Source: Duganella sp. BuS-21 (lineage in GTDB: Bacteria; Pseudomonadota; Gammaproteobacteria; Burkholderiales; Burkholderiaceae_D). From it: a stretch of DNA of 64,000 nucleotides. Positions 1 to 8,769 of this stretch are shown piece by piece. Both the position numbers and the translations under genes were made by a program. The DNA is taken from assembly GCA_041874725.1 (NCBI GenBank), contig CP097466.1, positions 5,084,001-5,148,000 of the forward strand, given 5' to 3'. Position 1 is the stretch's first letter. Each line of letters opens with the position of its first letter. The notes beneath the pieces were generated by a model. The model made no database searches. It had not been told where the DNA came from and saw only the letters and a list, made by a program, of their open reading frames with translations.

Positions 1-1181
1 GCCACCATGAACAGCGCGTTCAGGATGTTCATGCCGGCGATGGTGCGCGAGATGTGGGCCGGATCGCAGCGCAACTGGATCAACGCGAACAGCGGCACGA
101 TGAAGAAGCCGCCGAACATGCCGATCATCAGCACGTCGAACAGGATGCGCCACATGCCATGCTGCGCCAGCAGCGCAAAGGCGTCCAGGTGCAGGCCGGC
201 CGCCAGCGCGCCGGCGCTGCCGGCGTAGGCCAGGCTGGCGAAATACAGATCGATGCCAAACACGGTCAGGCCGATGGAGCCGAACGGCACCAGGCCGATC
301 TCCACCTTGCGGCCCGACAGGCGCTCGCACAGCAGCGAGCCACTGCCTACGCCCAGCGAGAAGATGGTCAGCAGCAGCACAAAGGCGCCGTGGTCGCCGT
401 GCAGATAGTCCTTGGCGTAGACCGGGAACTGCGCCAGCACCAGCGCGCCGTAAAACCAGAACCACGAGTTGCCCAGCATGGACAGGAACACCGTGCGGTT
501 CTTGCGCGAAAAATTGATATTGCGGATCGATTCGCCGACGAAGTTCCAGCTGATCTTGAGCTCGGGCGCCGGCGCTGGCGACACCGGAATGCGATAAGCC
601 GCCAGCAAGCCCAGCACCGCGACCAGCATGGTGGCGGCCGCTTCGAGCATCAGGCCGTGCGGTTGCTGCACCACCAGCACCGCGCCCAGCACCTCGCCCA
701 TCAGGATGCCGACGAAGGTGCCCATCTCGGTCACGCCGTTACCGCCGATCAGCTCTTCCTTGTTCAGCTGCTGCGGCAGGTAGGCATACTTGACGGGGCC
801 GAACAAGGTGGAATGGATGCCCATGCCGACCACGCCGGCGATCAGCAGCCACAGGTGGTGCGTGATCCAGCCGAGCGCCGCCACGCCCATGATGGCCAGC
901 TCCAGCCACTTGATAAAGCGCGTCAGGCCGGACTTCTCGAACTTGTCGGCCAACTGGCCGGCGGTGGCGGAGAACAGCACGTAGGGCAGGATGAACAGGC
1001 CGGGAATCAGGTTGGTCACCAGCGACGGCGACATCGTGGTCCAGCTCAACGCATCGAAGGTGATGATCACCACCAGCGCGGTCTTGAACAGATTGTCGTT
1101 GAAGGCGCCGAGGAACTGGGTCCAGAAAAACGGCGCGAAGCGGCGCTGCTTCAACAGGGAAAACTGGTTGGGCTGGCTCAT
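1..1181 (-). CDS. MFS transporter, LplT-like (3' end outside window)
   Basis: The minus-strand frame stays open from an ATG at 1181 to the window edge, giving 393 codons that begin MSQPNQFSLLKQRRFAPFFW. It has many hydrophobic segments and the FLGAFNDNLFK signature near residue 25, which is typical of lysophospholipid transporter LplT and relatives that move lysophospholipids across the inner membrane. In many betaproteobacteria this MFS domain is fused to or followed by acyltransferase and acyl-ACP synthetase domains for phospholipid repair; that part would lie left of the window. A TATAAT box sits 33 bases upstream. The MFS family is clear, the LplT substrate is inferred. Confidence 0.8.
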   Translation of the reverse strand, partial: MSQPNQFSLLKQRRFAPFFWTQFLGAFNDNLFKTALVVIITFDALSWTTMSPSLVTNLIPGLFILPYVLFSATAGQLADKFEKSGLTRFIKWLELAIMGVAALGWITHHLWLLIAGVVGMGIHSTLFGPVKYAYLPQQLNKEELIGGNGVTEMGTFVGILMGEVLGAVLVVQQPHGLMLEAAATMLVAVLGLLAAYRIPVSPAPAPELKISWNFVGESIRNINFSRKNRTVFLSMLGNSWFWFYGALVLAQFPVYAKDYLHGDHGAFVLLLTIFSLGVGSGSLLCERLSGRKVEIGLVPFGSIGLTVFGIDLYFASLAYAGSAGALAAGLHLDAFALLAQHGMWRILFDVLMIGMFGGFFIVPLFALIQLRCDPAHISRTIAGMNILNALFMV

Positions 1182-1213
1182 GTCGGGCGTGTCCGTTCAG
1201 GAAAGATTGACGG

Positions 1214-1219
1214 ATTATA
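1214..1219 (-). promoter_or_regulatory. Candidate -10 box for the MFS gene
   Basis: A perfect TATAAT on the minus strand lies 33 bases upstream of the ATG at 1181. No convincing -35 box is visible, and the hairpin at 1223-1246 occupies the place where one would be. Confidence 0.4.
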
Positions 1220-1222
1220 ACC

Positions 1223-1246
1223 GCATGCCGGAACCCTCCGGCATGC
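1223..1246. terminator. 9-bp hairpin after the PepSY gene, possible terminator
   Basis: GCATGCCGG and CCGGCATGC pair perfectly around a 6-base loop, six bases past the stop codon of the minus-strand PepSY gene. No T tract follows on either strand, so an intrinsic terminator is only possible; it may instead stabilise the 3' end of the iron-receptor operon transcript. Confidence 0.4.
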
Positions 1247-1252
1247 GTTCCA

Positions 1253-2812
1253 TCAAGCCGCCTGCTGCATCGCCCCCTGCGTCGGCGGCGCCGGGCGCAG
1301 CGACCAAACGCTGTGCGGATCGCCGTGGCGGCCCCGATGCAGAACGGCGCGCGCCATCTTCCAGTACAGGGCGGCGAACAGCAGCGCCACCAGCGCCACG
1401 CCGACCACCACGCCGTCGCCTTGCAGCAGCGCCAGCAGCGGATTGAGGCCGGTGCGCCACCAGTGCGCGAACGGCACGGCCAGGGTCAGCGCCGCGCACA
1501 ACACCAGCAGTTCATGCGCCGCGCGCGCCGGCGGGCGGGCGTAGGCCCACAACACGCACGCGAAGAACACGGCGTAGTAGCTGCGCTCTTCCCACAGCGG
1601 CAGCTGCCCGTCCGGTCCCAGCTTATTGGCCAGGAACACCGCCGCCACGCCCGCCACGCAGCCCAGGCACACCCCCAACGTGGCCTGCGCCATCAGTCTG
1701 CCGCTGCGCGGCTGCACCAGCTTCTGGCGTTTGCGGCGCGCTTCGATCCACAGCAGGTTACCGCTGTAGAACAGGAAGGCGCCCGCCATGCCCAGCACAA
1801 AGTACATCCACTGCACCGCCGCCTCGCCGAAGCTGCCGAAGTGCAGCGTCTGCAAACTGCGCAGGAAGCGCGTGCCGGCGCTGTAGTTGTCCGGCATGAC
1901 CACGCGCTCGACCTTGGCGCTGCTGGCGTTGAGCACCACCGCGCCGACATTGGCCACGGCTTTCTGATGCAGATGGCCGTAGGCCTGCACTTGCGCGTTG
2001 GCGTCGCCGGCGCGATGGTAGACCATGGTTTCGACTTCGATACCGGGCGCCGCGCGCTGCACTTCCGCCAGCAATCGCGTGGCCGGCGCCAGCGCCGCAG
2101 CCACGCCGGCCGGCTTGGGCGGTGCGGCCGCGCTGATATCCGGCCCCACCAGCTGCAGCAGCTTGCCGTCGAATACCAGATACTGGAACGGCGCCAGCAA
2201 CAGCAGCCCCAGTGCCAGCACGGCGCTGCTCCAGGCGTACATCAAATGAAACGGCAGCGACAGGATGCCGATGGCATTGTGCGCGTCCTGCCACATGCGC
2301 TTGATGTTTTTGCCGATGCGCAGCGCGAACAAGTCCTTGAAGAAGGTGGGCGCGTAGATGATCACGCCGCTGGCCAGCGCCAGCCCATATAGCACGCAGA
2401 CCACGCCCAGCACGTAGATGCCCCAGCTGCGCGGCAGGCCGGCCGTGTAATGCAGGCGGTAGATGAAGTCCGTCAGTTGCGAACCTTCCTCGAACTCTTC
2501 CAGCTTGCCGGCGGCGTCCAGGCGGAAGTGGCGCTCGTCGAATTCCAGCACCGTCTCCGGACCGTGACCGGAGGGCAGACGCAGATAGAACGTCTCCCTG
2601 GCCTTGGGCTGCGCCTGCAACACCGCGTCGATCAGCAATTGCGGATCGTGCTGTGGCGCCGCCACCTGGGCGGCCGGCGTCTCCCACGCCCCCAGTTGTT
2701 CATGAAACAGCGTCACCGAACCGGCATAGAAGGCGATGAACAGGCCGAAGCCCGCGATCAGGCCCATCCAGGTGTGCACCGAAATAAAAGTGCGCAAAGT
2801 CGATGCCTTCAT
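1253..2812 (-). CDS. PepSY-associated membrane protein, probable ferric-siderophore reductase
   Basis: A 519-residue membrane protein beginning MKASTLRTFISVHTWMGLIA. The first transmembrane segment carries the conserved HTWMGL of PepSY-associated TM (PiuB/FoxB-like) proteins; further hydrophobic segments follow near residues 145-165, 190-220 and 345-365, with four more towards the C terminus. Proteins of this family are encoded beside siderophore receptors, and some reduce ferric siderophores in the inner membrane. The start at 2812 is chosen over a longer frame reaching 2947 because the extension is Arg-rich and lies in the upstream gene. It overlaps the DUF3649 gene by 4 bases and ends the iron-receptor operon. 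Confidence 0.85.
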   Translation of the reverse strand: MKASTLRTFISVHTWMGLIAGFGLFIAFYAGSVTLFHEQLGAWETPAAQVAAPQHDPQLLIDAVLQAQPKARETFYLRLPSGHGPETVLEFDERHFRLDAAGKLEEFEEGSQLTDFIYRLHYTAGLPRSWGIYVLGVVCVLYGLALASGVIIYAPTFFKDLFALRIGKNIKRMWQDAHNAIGILSLPFHLMYAWSSAVLALGLLLLAPFQYLVFDGKLLQLVGPDISAAAPPKPAGVAAALAPATRLLAEVQRAAPGIEVETMVYHRAGDANAQVQAYGHLHQKAVANVGAVVLNASSAKVERVVMPDNYSAGTRFLRSLQTLHFGSFGEAAVQWMYFVLGMAGAFLFYSGNLLWIEARRKRQKLVQPRSGRLMAQATLGVCLGCVAGVAAVFLANKLGPDGQLPLWEERSYYAVFFACVLWAYARPPARAAHELLVLCAALTLAVPFAHWWRTGLNPLLALLQGDGVVVGVALVALLFAALYWKMARAVLHRGRHGDPHSVWSLRPAPPTQGAMQQAA

Positions 2813-3078
2813 GCGCCTATCCCTATCAGACCGCTGGCCTTGAGAAAATGCAGGGCCGTGAAGCCGATCACGGTGGCGCCGCCCATCCACAGCCAGGCAC
2901 GCAGGCCGGTCTTGAACAGGAAGGCGCCCGTCATCGCGCCTATCCACACCAGGAAGAACACCAGCAGCCAGGGCAAGGTGGTGCTGGCCTGGTCGCCGCT
3001 GAGCAGGGCCGCGAAGCCGACGATCAGCACCGACAGCGGCAAGCCAAGCAAGGCGGCGGCGCTCGATTTACCGAGCAT
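2809..3078 (-). CDS. DUF3649 small membrane protein
   Basis: An 89-residue protein starting MLGKSSAAALLGLPLS with about three membrane segments. It matches the small DUF3649 proteins found between siderophore receptors and PepSY proteins; their function is unknown. The start at 3078 is preferred to an in-frame ATG nine codons earlier because GGAGGG stands five bases before it. The gene overlaps DUF3325 upstream and the PepSY gene downstream, which suggests translational coupling and a shared role in iron uptake. Confidence 0.75.
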   Translation of the reverse strand: MLGKSSAAALLGLPLSVLIVGFAALLSGDQASTTLPWLLVFFLVWIGAMTGAFLFKTGLRAWLWMGGATVIGFTALHFLKASGLIGIGA

Positions 3079-3340
3079 GGCGCCCTCCCTTGCGATACCA
3101 GGCATCCACGTAGGGCAGCGCCACCAGCATGGTCATGCAACCCGACAGCGTGATGCACACGCCGCACCAGAAACCATAGGCGTCGACCGCGCTGGCGACG
3201 GAGCCGGCCAGCAGCGGCACCGACAGCCAGCGCAGGAAGGCCTGGCGCCGCAACGCCGCGCGCCACAGTGTCTGATGCGGCGACGCCAGGTAGAGACAGA
3301 GCGCGGCCAACGCCGCCACGCCGATGCAGATCCAGTTCAT
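3068..3340 (-). CDS. DUF3325 small membrane protein
   Basis: A 90-residue protein (MNWICIGVAALAALCLYLAS) with two or three hydrophobic helices and a basic C terminus. Length and context fit DUF3325, a family of unknown function encoded directly after TonB-dependent siderophore receptors. It lies 13 bases after the receptor stop codon and overlaps the next gene by 11 bases, so it is almost certainly in the same operon. The exact role, perhaps assisting inner-membrane iron release, is inference. Confidence 0.75.
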   Translation of the reverse strand: MNWICIGVAALAALCLYLASPHQTLWRAALRRQAFLRWLSVPLLAGSVASAVDAYGFWCGVCITLSGCMTMLVALPYVDAWYRKGGRHAR

Positions 3341-3353
3341 GTCATGCCTCCGT

Positions 3354-5495
3354 TCAGATAGTGCCCTGCAAGCCGATGCCGAACTGGCGCGCGCTGCCCA
3401 GTGCCGCGTTGTAGCGGCCCGTCACCGAGTCCAGCTTGTTGGCGGTGATATAGCTGCGGTCGGTCAGATTGGAACCGTAGGCGAACAGCTTGAGTCCCCT
3501 GGACAGTTCGTAGGTGGCTTTGCCACCGAGCAGGGTGTGGCCGTCGTTGCGGTCGGTATTCTGCGAATTCATGTAGGTGCCGCTCGAATGCACAAGGTTC
3601 ATATTCAACATCCAGCGCCCCGGCGTCCAGCTGAACCCCACCGACTGGTTCTGGCGTGGCGAACGGGCGAACTGCTTGCCGCTGAAATCACCGGTCGGCG
3701 AAACGAAGTCGATGAATTTGGTGCGCGCCACACCCACCGCGCCGAACAGCTCCAGCTGCGGCGTTACGCGCCCGCGCAGTTCCGCCTCCAGACCCTGCAG
3801 GCGCGAGCTGCCGGCATTCACCAGATAGGTGTCCAGCGAGTTGTTGCCGATGTCGACCTGCTGGTCGGTCCAGTTGACCCGGTAAGCGTTCAGCGCCACC
3901 ATCAAGCCGTTGGCCATCACGCCTTTCAGCGAGGCTTCGTAGTTTTTGGTGTACTCCGGACCAAACGGATGCGGGCCGCGCTGGTAGCTGTAATCGACGC
4001 CGCCGGTGCGGTAGCCGCGCTGCGCGGTCAGGCCGGCCACCCACTCCGGCGCCAGCGCATAGCGCACGCCGAACTTGGGCAGCCACACCGAGTTGTCGGT
4101 AGCGAGGTTCAGCGGGCCGTCCGGTGCGAAAGCGCCGGCGCTGATCAGCTGCGTGAAAATCTGCCGCGCCAGCGGTGAGGTGCCGGACGTCTGCGAATTG
4201 AGCAAGCGGTTCTGGCGCTCGGTGTCGAAACGCATGCCGGCGGTGACGGTCCAGCGCTCGACCACGTAATCGAACTCGCCGTAGGCGGCGCGGGTCTGGC
4301 TGTCGTTGTTCTGCATCTGGCGGCGGCTGATGAAATCCGCGCCGTACATGGCGTCGCACGCGGCCTGCACCTTGCATTGGCCGATCAGCCCCAGGACATA
4401 GGACACCGGCACGATGAAGCCGTCGTCGCCGTCATAGTACTGCTGCGAGTAGTACAGGCCCGCCACGCCCTTCAGCTTGTGGCCGAACAGCTGCGTGTCG
4501 AAGTTGGCGCGCGCCTCCTGCACCCACTGACGGTCGATGTTCTCGCCCTTGCGGTAGCCCTGGTTGAGCTCCGTGCCGTCATAGTCCTGGGTGCGGTTGT
4601 AGCGGTTGTGCGAATAGGTGGTGAGCAGCGTGATGTCGGCGCCGAGGGCGTGGAAGGTCTGCTCCAGCGCCGCCGAGCGTGTCAGGTTCTCAGTGAAGCG
4701 CGGCTCGTTGGAAAAATTCTGGCGCGCGGAAACGGGCACCTTCACCGCCTCCACATTGCCGTAGCCGAGGTCTTGCTGGTCGTGTACCAGCGTCACCAGC
4801 GCCTGGTAATTGTCGCCCCACGGCGTGATGCGCAGCTTGGCGCGCAGGGTGTGGCCGTCGTTGTGGTTGGAGCGCTTGTCGTCGCGGGTGGGATTGTAGA
4901 TATCGCCGTCGCGCTTGCGCTGCTCGAAGCTGATACGGCCAGCCAGCACCTGCTCCACGATCACGCCGCCGCCTGCCAGCGCCACATTGTGCGCATGCTG
5001 GTTGCCGGCGCTGGCGCGGTAGCTGAAGTCGCGCACATCGGACGGATCGCGGGTCTTGAGCACCACGGCGCCGGCCAGCGAATTGCGGCCCTGGTTGGTC
5101 GATTGCGGGCCGCGCAGCACTTCCACACGGTCCGCATCCCATACACTCAGGTTGGCGATGTCCTGGCCGAAGCCGTCCTGCGGTACGCCGTCCACCACCA
5201 GCGTGATGGTCTTGCCGCCGCCGCCAGTAGGGCCGTAGGCTTGCACGCCACGGATCGACAGGTTTTCCGCCGTGCCGACGTTGGCCATCTGGCTGGCCAC
5301 TTCGTCCAGCGAGGTCAGGCCCGACTCATCGATCTGGCGCCGGTTGCGCGCGCCGACGCTGGCGCTGCTATCGATTTCCGTTCGTTTCAGCTTGTCGCCG
5401 GAAATCACCACTTGTTCGATCGGCGCCTCCTCTGCCTGCACCGCCCAGCCAGCCAATCCTCCCGCCAGCGCCACTACCATCACCTTGATACGCAT
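3354..5495 (-). CDS. TonB-dependent siderophore-type receptor
   Basis: A 713-residue outer-membrane receptor. A signal peptide ends near residue 22 (WAVQAEE). The plug follows with IEQVVISGDK, a TonB-box-like start, and typical plug motifs such as NLSIRGVQAYG and DRVEVLRGPQ near residues 77 and 126. The remainder is beta-barrel and ends in an aromatic-poor QGTI. It should import a ferric siderophore using TonB energy. Two Fur-like boxes directly upstream indicate iron repression, and DUF3325, DUF3649 and PepSY genes follow as in siderophore uptake operons. The ligand cannot be read from sequence. Confidence 0.9.
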   Translation of the reverse strand: MRIKVMVVALAGGLAGWAVQAEEAPIEQVVISGDKLKRTEIDSSASVGARNRRQIDESGLTSLDEVASQMANVGTAENLSIRGVQAYGPTGGGGKTITLVVDGVPQDGFGQDIANLSVWDADRVEVLRGPQSTNQGRNSLAGAVVLKTRDPSDVRDFSYRASAGNQHAHNVALAGGGVIVEQVLAGRISFEQRKRDGDIYNPTRDDKRSNHNDGHTLRAKLRITPWGDNYQALVTLVHDQQDLGYGNVEAVKVPVSARQNFSNEPRFTENLTRSAALEQTFHALGADITLLTTYSHNRYNRTQDYDGTELNQGYRKGENIDRQWVQEARANFDTQLFGHKLKGVAGLYYSQQYYDGDDGFIVPVSYVLGLIGQCKVQAACDAMYGADFISRRQMQNNDSQTRAAYGEFDYVVERWTVTAGMRFDTERQNRLLNSQTSGTSPLARQIFTQLISAGAFAPDGPLNLATDNSVWLPKFGVRYALAPEWVAGLTAQRGYRTGGVDYSYQRGPHPFGPEYTKNYEASLKGVMANGLMVALNAYRVNWTDQQVDIGNNSLDTYLVNAGSSRLQGLEAELRGRVTPQLELFGAVGVARTKFIDFVSPTGDFSGKQFARSPRQNQSVGFSWTPGRWMLNMNLVHSSGTYMNSQNTDRNDGHTLLGGKATYELSRGLKLFAYGSNLTDRSYITANKLDSVTGRYNAALGSARQFGIGLQGTI

Positions 5496-5520
5496 TTCCC
5501 AGTTACCCCTAATTATTGAA

Positions 5521-5567
5521 TGAGAATTATTCTTAATCAGGAATAGTAAATGAGAATCGTTTACATT
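5521..5567 (-). promoter_or_regulatory. Two Fur-box-like operators upstream of the receptor operon
   Basis: At 5521-5535 TGAGAATTATTCTTA matches the 7-1-7 Fur palindrome with one mismatch between the arms. At 5551-5565 TGAGAATCGTTTACA is a weaker second copy. They lie 26 to 70 bases upstream of the receptor ATG at 5495, where a promoter is expected. Fur with ferrous iron would repress transcription of the four-gene operon. The gap is shared only with the stop of the histidine kinase gene, so the receptor operon is the target. Confidence 0.8.
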
Positions 5568-5579
5568 AAAAGAGAAATT

Positions 5580-6866
5580 TTATCGAATTGGCATTGCAAT
5601 GCTGATAAGCGTTCCCGCTTCCGGCGAGGTTTCCAGCGCAATGCTGCCGTTGAGCGCATACACCCGCTCGCGCATCCCGACCAGGCCGATGCCGGCCGAC
5701 GCCAGCGCGGCGTCGAAGCCCCGGCCGTTGTCGGCGATCCGAATGCGTAGTTCACCCTGCTCCAGCGCCAGGCTGAGCGACGCCTGCGTGGCCCGCGCAT
5801 GCTTGACGATGTTGGACAAAGCCTCTTGCACGATCCGGTACGCAGAGATAGCAATGTCGCCTTCCAATCGAGAGAAGTCGCCGCGCGCCTGCAGATCGAA
5901 GCGGCAGCCGCTGCGGGCACTGTCGTAGTGGCGCACCAGCTCTTCCACCGCGCCTTCCAGGCCCAGCATGTCCAGCACCTCGGGCCGCAGACGGCGCACC
6001 AGCGAGCGTCCGCTGTTGTACAGCCCCAGCGCCAACTTGATGATGGACTGCGCCTTGTCGCGCACCTCCCCTTCCGGACTGAGGTCGGCAATGCGCTGCC
6101 CCTCCAGCCGCACGGCGATCAGGGTGGCGTTCAATTCATCGTGGATCTCCAGCGCGATGCTCTTGCGCTCATCTTCAACCGCCGTGTTGACTTTGCCGAT
6201 CAGGCGGCGCTTCTCGGCGTCGGCCTCGCGCAGCGCCTGCATCGACGCCTGCAGCGACGCATCCAGGCCCTTGGCCAGTTGCCACGCCAGCAGCACGCAG
6301 GCCAGCAGCCCCAGGCTGCCGACCAACAGTTCGACATAGAAGCGGCGCGTCTGCTTCAGCAGCAGCGCCGAAGGCGACATCGTCACCCGCACATAACCGA
6401 TGGTTTCCACCGTCACGCCGCTGGCCGCCGGCCGGTCCTTCTGGTACGGCTTGCCGTCCGGTCCCAGCATCGCCACCCACATCAGCCGCTTCAGGATGGG
6501 CGCCTCGTAGTAACGCAGCTCCGCCGTGCCACCCGGCGCGCGCGCAGCCGCGGCCACCAGCTCGCGCCGCTGCGCGTCCAGCACGTCGATGCGGTGGATG
6601 CTCGGGTCGGTGCGCAGCAAGCCGTTGATGGTCGGTTTCAGATCGTCATGGCGGCGCGCGATCACACTGAATTCGCTGCTGTCGGCCAGCACCTTGGCCA
6701 CCAGTGGGCCGCGCTCGGCCAGCTCTTCGCGCACCTCGGACAGGCGCGAATGGTAGGCGTACCAGAGGAAGGTGAAGAACAGATAGGCCAGCGGAATGGC
6801 CGTCATCGCCATCAGCCGGTTGCGCACGCTCCAGCGCCGCCACGGCGGCTGCCACCGCCTGACCAT
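5580..6866 (-). CDS. NarX/UhpB-type sensor histidine kinase
   Basis: A 428-residue inner-membrane kinase. TM1 lies at about residues 22-38 and TM2 at 178-198, enclosing a roughly 140-residue periplasmic sensor. A HisKA_3 domain follows with phospho-acceptor His242 in ALEIHDELNATL, then an HATPase domain with DNGRGFD and GIGLVGMRERV. It overlaps its response regulator by one base, so the two are an operon with the regulator first. It stops just before the Fur boxes of the iron receptor, so a link to iron or envelope sensing is possible, but the stimulus is unknown. Confidence 0.9.
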   Translation of the reverse strand: MVRRWQPPWRRWSVRNRLMAMTAIPLAYLFFTFLWYAYHSRLSEVREELAERGPLVAKVLADSSEFSVIARRHDDLKPTINGLLRTDPSIHRIDVLDAQRRELVAAAARAPGGTAELRYYEAPILKRLMWVAMLGPDGKPYQKDRPAASGVTVETIGYVRVTMSPSALLLKQTRRFYVELLVGSLGLLACVLLAWQLAKGLDASLQASMQALREADAEKRRLIGKVNTAVEDERKSIALEIHDELNATLIAVRLEGQRIADLSPEGEVRDKAQSIIKLALGLYNSGRSLVRRLRPEVLDMLGLEGAVEELVRHYDSARSGCRFDLQARGDFSRLEGDIAISAYRIVQEALSNIVKHARATQASLSLALEQGELRIRIADNGRGFDAALASAGIGLVGMRERVYALNGSIALETSPEAGTLISIAMPIR

Positions 6867-7504
6867 CAGGGCTCGATCAGGCCGTGCTTGACCGCCAGCC
6901 GGGTGATGTAGGCCGGGCGGTGCACGCCGAGTTTTTCCTTCACGGCCTGGCTGATGTTGCTGATGGTCTTGGTGGACACGTCCAGCTTCTCGGCGATTTC
7001 AGCGTTGGTCAGGCCGGCCGCCATCAGCGTGAAGATCTCCAGCGCGCGCTCGTCCAGTTGCGATTGCGGCGACAGGTCGCCGCGCACCGACAGATTGGCC
7101 AGGCGCTCGGCGATGTGCGGCAGGAAGTACAGCTCGCCCTGATGCGCGCGCCGCACCGCCGCCGCCAGGTCGGCCGGGTCGCAATCCTTGGTCATGAAAG
7201 CGCGGCCGCCGAGGCGGTAGGTTTCCTTGATCAGGCTGTCCTGGTCGAACTGGCTAAGGAAGATGATGGCGGCCGACGGCTGCTGCGCCAGCATGCGCTT
7301 GGCCACGTCGAGGCCGGTCAACTGGTCGCCAAAGCGGATATCCAGCACGCTCACGTCCGGCTGCAATTGTTCGAACTGCGCCAACGCCTCTTCCGGTGAG
7401 CGTGCCTGCCCCACCACCTCCAGCCCCTGCCCTTCCAGCGACATGGCAAAGCCGGTCATCACGATCGGGTGATCGTCCGCCAGCAACACACGTATTTTCT
7501 TCAT
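6866..7504 (-). CDS. NarL/LuxR-family response regulator
   Basis: A 212-residue regulator. The receiver domain starts MKKIRVLLADDHPIV, with acidic residues 10-11 and phospho-acceptor Asp55 in VSVLDIRF. The C-terminal LuxR helix-turn-helix contains LTNAEIAEKLDVSTKTISN. The start at 7504 is preferred to an upstream ATG at 7537 because MKK places the receiver at its normal N terminus. It is co-transcribed with the kinase and diverges from the TonB gene. Target genes cannot be deduced; the adjacent tonB or iron receptor genes are candidates. Confidence 0.9.
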   Translation of the reverse strand: MKKIRVLLADDHPIVMTGFAMSLEGQGLEVVGQARSPEEALAQFEQLQPDVSVLDIRFGDQLTGLDVAKRMLAQQPSAAIIFLSQFDQDSLIKETYRLGGRAFMTKDCDPADLAAAVRRAHQGELYFLPHIAERLANLSVRGDLSPQSQLDERALEIFTLMAAGLTNAEIAEKLDVSTKTISNISQAVKEKLGVHRPAYITRLAVKHGLIEP

Positions 7505-7625
7505 GATGCGATCCGAAGTACTCGATAACGGAAGCATAACACAAAAAATGTGCTTCTATTTTTCTATTAAGTAGCATAATATTCTTCCACATACTAGCAA
7601 TCTCAACCACCACCAAGGAGCAGGC

Positions 7626-8255
7626 ATGAACCAGAAGAAGAACTTCACCGGCATGGCAACGGTCGTCTTGCTGCACGTGGCGCTGCTCGGCGCTTTTTTG
7701 CAGGGATCTAAACTGACGGTTTTCCATTCGGCGCCGCCGCTGGTGGACTTGATCCCCACACTGGAAGAACCGAAACCGCGCCAACGCGAGCCGCAGATTG
7801 AAGAACCGCAGCTGGCGCGGCCGGAAATCCTGGTGCCGCAGCCGCCCAAAGACATAGTGATCGACAGCCAGCCACCACTGACCACGCGGACGGTGACCGA
7901 CCAGCCGCCGGCTCAACCGCCGCGAGGCCTGGCCGAACCGGGCGAGAAAACGCAGGTAGTGAAAGCGGCGCCGATGGTGGTCGCCGCCGTGGTGGATGCA
8001 CAGGCCTGCAGCAAGCCTGACTATCCCAAAACCGCACTGCGCAACGGTGACACCGGCACCGTCATGCTGGCGTTCCTGATCGGCACGGACGGCAAGGTGG
8101 CCGAGGCGCGCATCGAGAAATCGAGCGGCTTCCGCGAACTGGATCGCGCCGCCCAGGCCGGACTGAGTCTGTGCCGCTTCAAGCCCGGCTCAGTGGACGG
8201 CGTGCCGCAATCCTCCTGGACCAAGATGCAGTATGTGTGGAGCCTGGATAACTAA
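7626..8255 (+). CDS. TonB family energy transducer
   Basis: A 209-residue TonB-like protein. An N-terminal anchor (residues about 9-26) is followed by a Pro/Glu/Lys-rich periplasmic linker (residues 36-100) and a TonB C-terminal domain containing YPKTALRNGDTGTVMLAF. It couples the proton-motive force, through ExbB/ExbD, to outer-membrane receptors such as those in this window. GGAG stands upstream of the ATG (AAGGAGCAGGC). The gene diverges from the response regulator with a short AT-rich gap. No exbB/exbD neighbours it; the ExbB-like gene near 60 kb belongs to another system. Confidence 0.88.
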   Translation: MNQKKNFTGMATVVLLHVALLGAFLQGSKLTVFHSAPPLVDLIPTLEEPKPRQREPQIEEPQLARPEILVPQPPKDIVIDSQPPLTTRTVTDQPPAQPPRGLAEPGEKTQVVKAAPMVVAAVVDAQACSKPDYPKTALRNGDTGTVMLAFLIGTDGKVAEARIEKSSGFRELDRAAQAGLSLCRFKPGSVDGVPQSSWTKMQYVWSLDN

Positions 8256-8272
8256 GGGACTCCTCTAAAGCC

Positions 8273-8303
8273 GTCATTCCGCGCACGCGGGAATCCATAG
8301 GCC
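8273..8303. repeat. REP-like palindrome (single arm)
   Basis: GTCATTCCGCGCACGCGGGAATCCAT is a short palindromic unit also found, as an inverted pair, at 37611-37690. Such CATTCCCGC/GCGGGAATCC units are dispersed intergenic repeats in many beta- and gammaproteobacteria. This copy lacks one C in the left arm and adjoins the broken PIN toxin gene. Confidence 0.65.
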
Positions 8304-8339
8304 GCATGTTTGCTGGCTCGGCATGGGTTCCCGCTTGAT

Positions 8340-8540
8340 TGGCCAGCACTTCGGCCGCTGCCATTTCGCCACGATTGCGTAAGCGTAGCGCCGGGTTTTT
8401 CCGCGTACCGCATGACCTCAAAATGCACCATGTCGGGAATAATGATGCGCGCGCAGCAGCAGTTTCAGCGTATCCAGGGCGTCGGCAACGGCCAGCGTAA
8501 TCAGCGGGCCGGCGTCCGTGACGATGAGCGTGATGGTCAT
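8340..8540 (-). pseudogene. Broken PIN-domain toxin
   Basis: The frame starts MTITLIVTDAGPLITLAVAD, a PIN-type N terminus with its first acidic residue (Asp9), and stops after 40 codons at 8418. In the next frame the fold continues as IIIPDMVHFEVMRYAEKPGA, the expected second part of a PIN/VapC-like toxin, so a single-base shift near 8450 broke it. The rest of the usual ~150 residues is missing and the sequence runs into a REP-like element. It overlaps the antitoxin stop by 4 bases (ATGA), the normal layout of such pairs. The intact toxin would have been an Mg-dependent RNase. Confidence 0.7.
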
Positions 8541-8734
8541 CCGAACACCTGCTCAAACAAGCGCTGTTGAGCTTCATTGAAATGCACACGTGTATCCACG
8601 CGCGGCAGCGGCAAGGAACGGAGCGCCATTTCGGACAATATCTCGCCGAACCACAAACCTGTGGCCCGCTCCAGCTCGCGCCTGCTCATCCGTCCTTCCG
8701 AATAAGCCTTCAACATCGCATCCAGTTCGGTCAT
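8537..8734 (-). CDS. Small antitoxin-like protein paired with the broken PIN gene
   Basis: A 65-residue protein (MTELDAMLKAYSEGRMSRRE) with an N-terminal helical region resembling antitoxins that accompany PIN toxins. The start at 8734 is set by GGAGG nine bases upstream. The frame is intact although the overlapping toxin gene is shifted, so this is an orphan antitoxin. Family assignment rests on size, context and weak similarity. Confidence 0.65.
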   Translation of the reverse strand: MTELDAMLKAYSEGRMSRRELERATGLWFGEILSEMALRSLPLPRVDTRVHFNEAQQRLFEQVFG

Positions 8735-8769
8735 GGCTAACCTCCATGGAATAACTATACACCTACGGC

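Noticed and set aside
7505..7625. A Fur box in front of the TonB gene
   Set aside because: The gap is AT-rich but no stretch fits the 7-1-7 palindrome as the boxes at 5521-5567 do.
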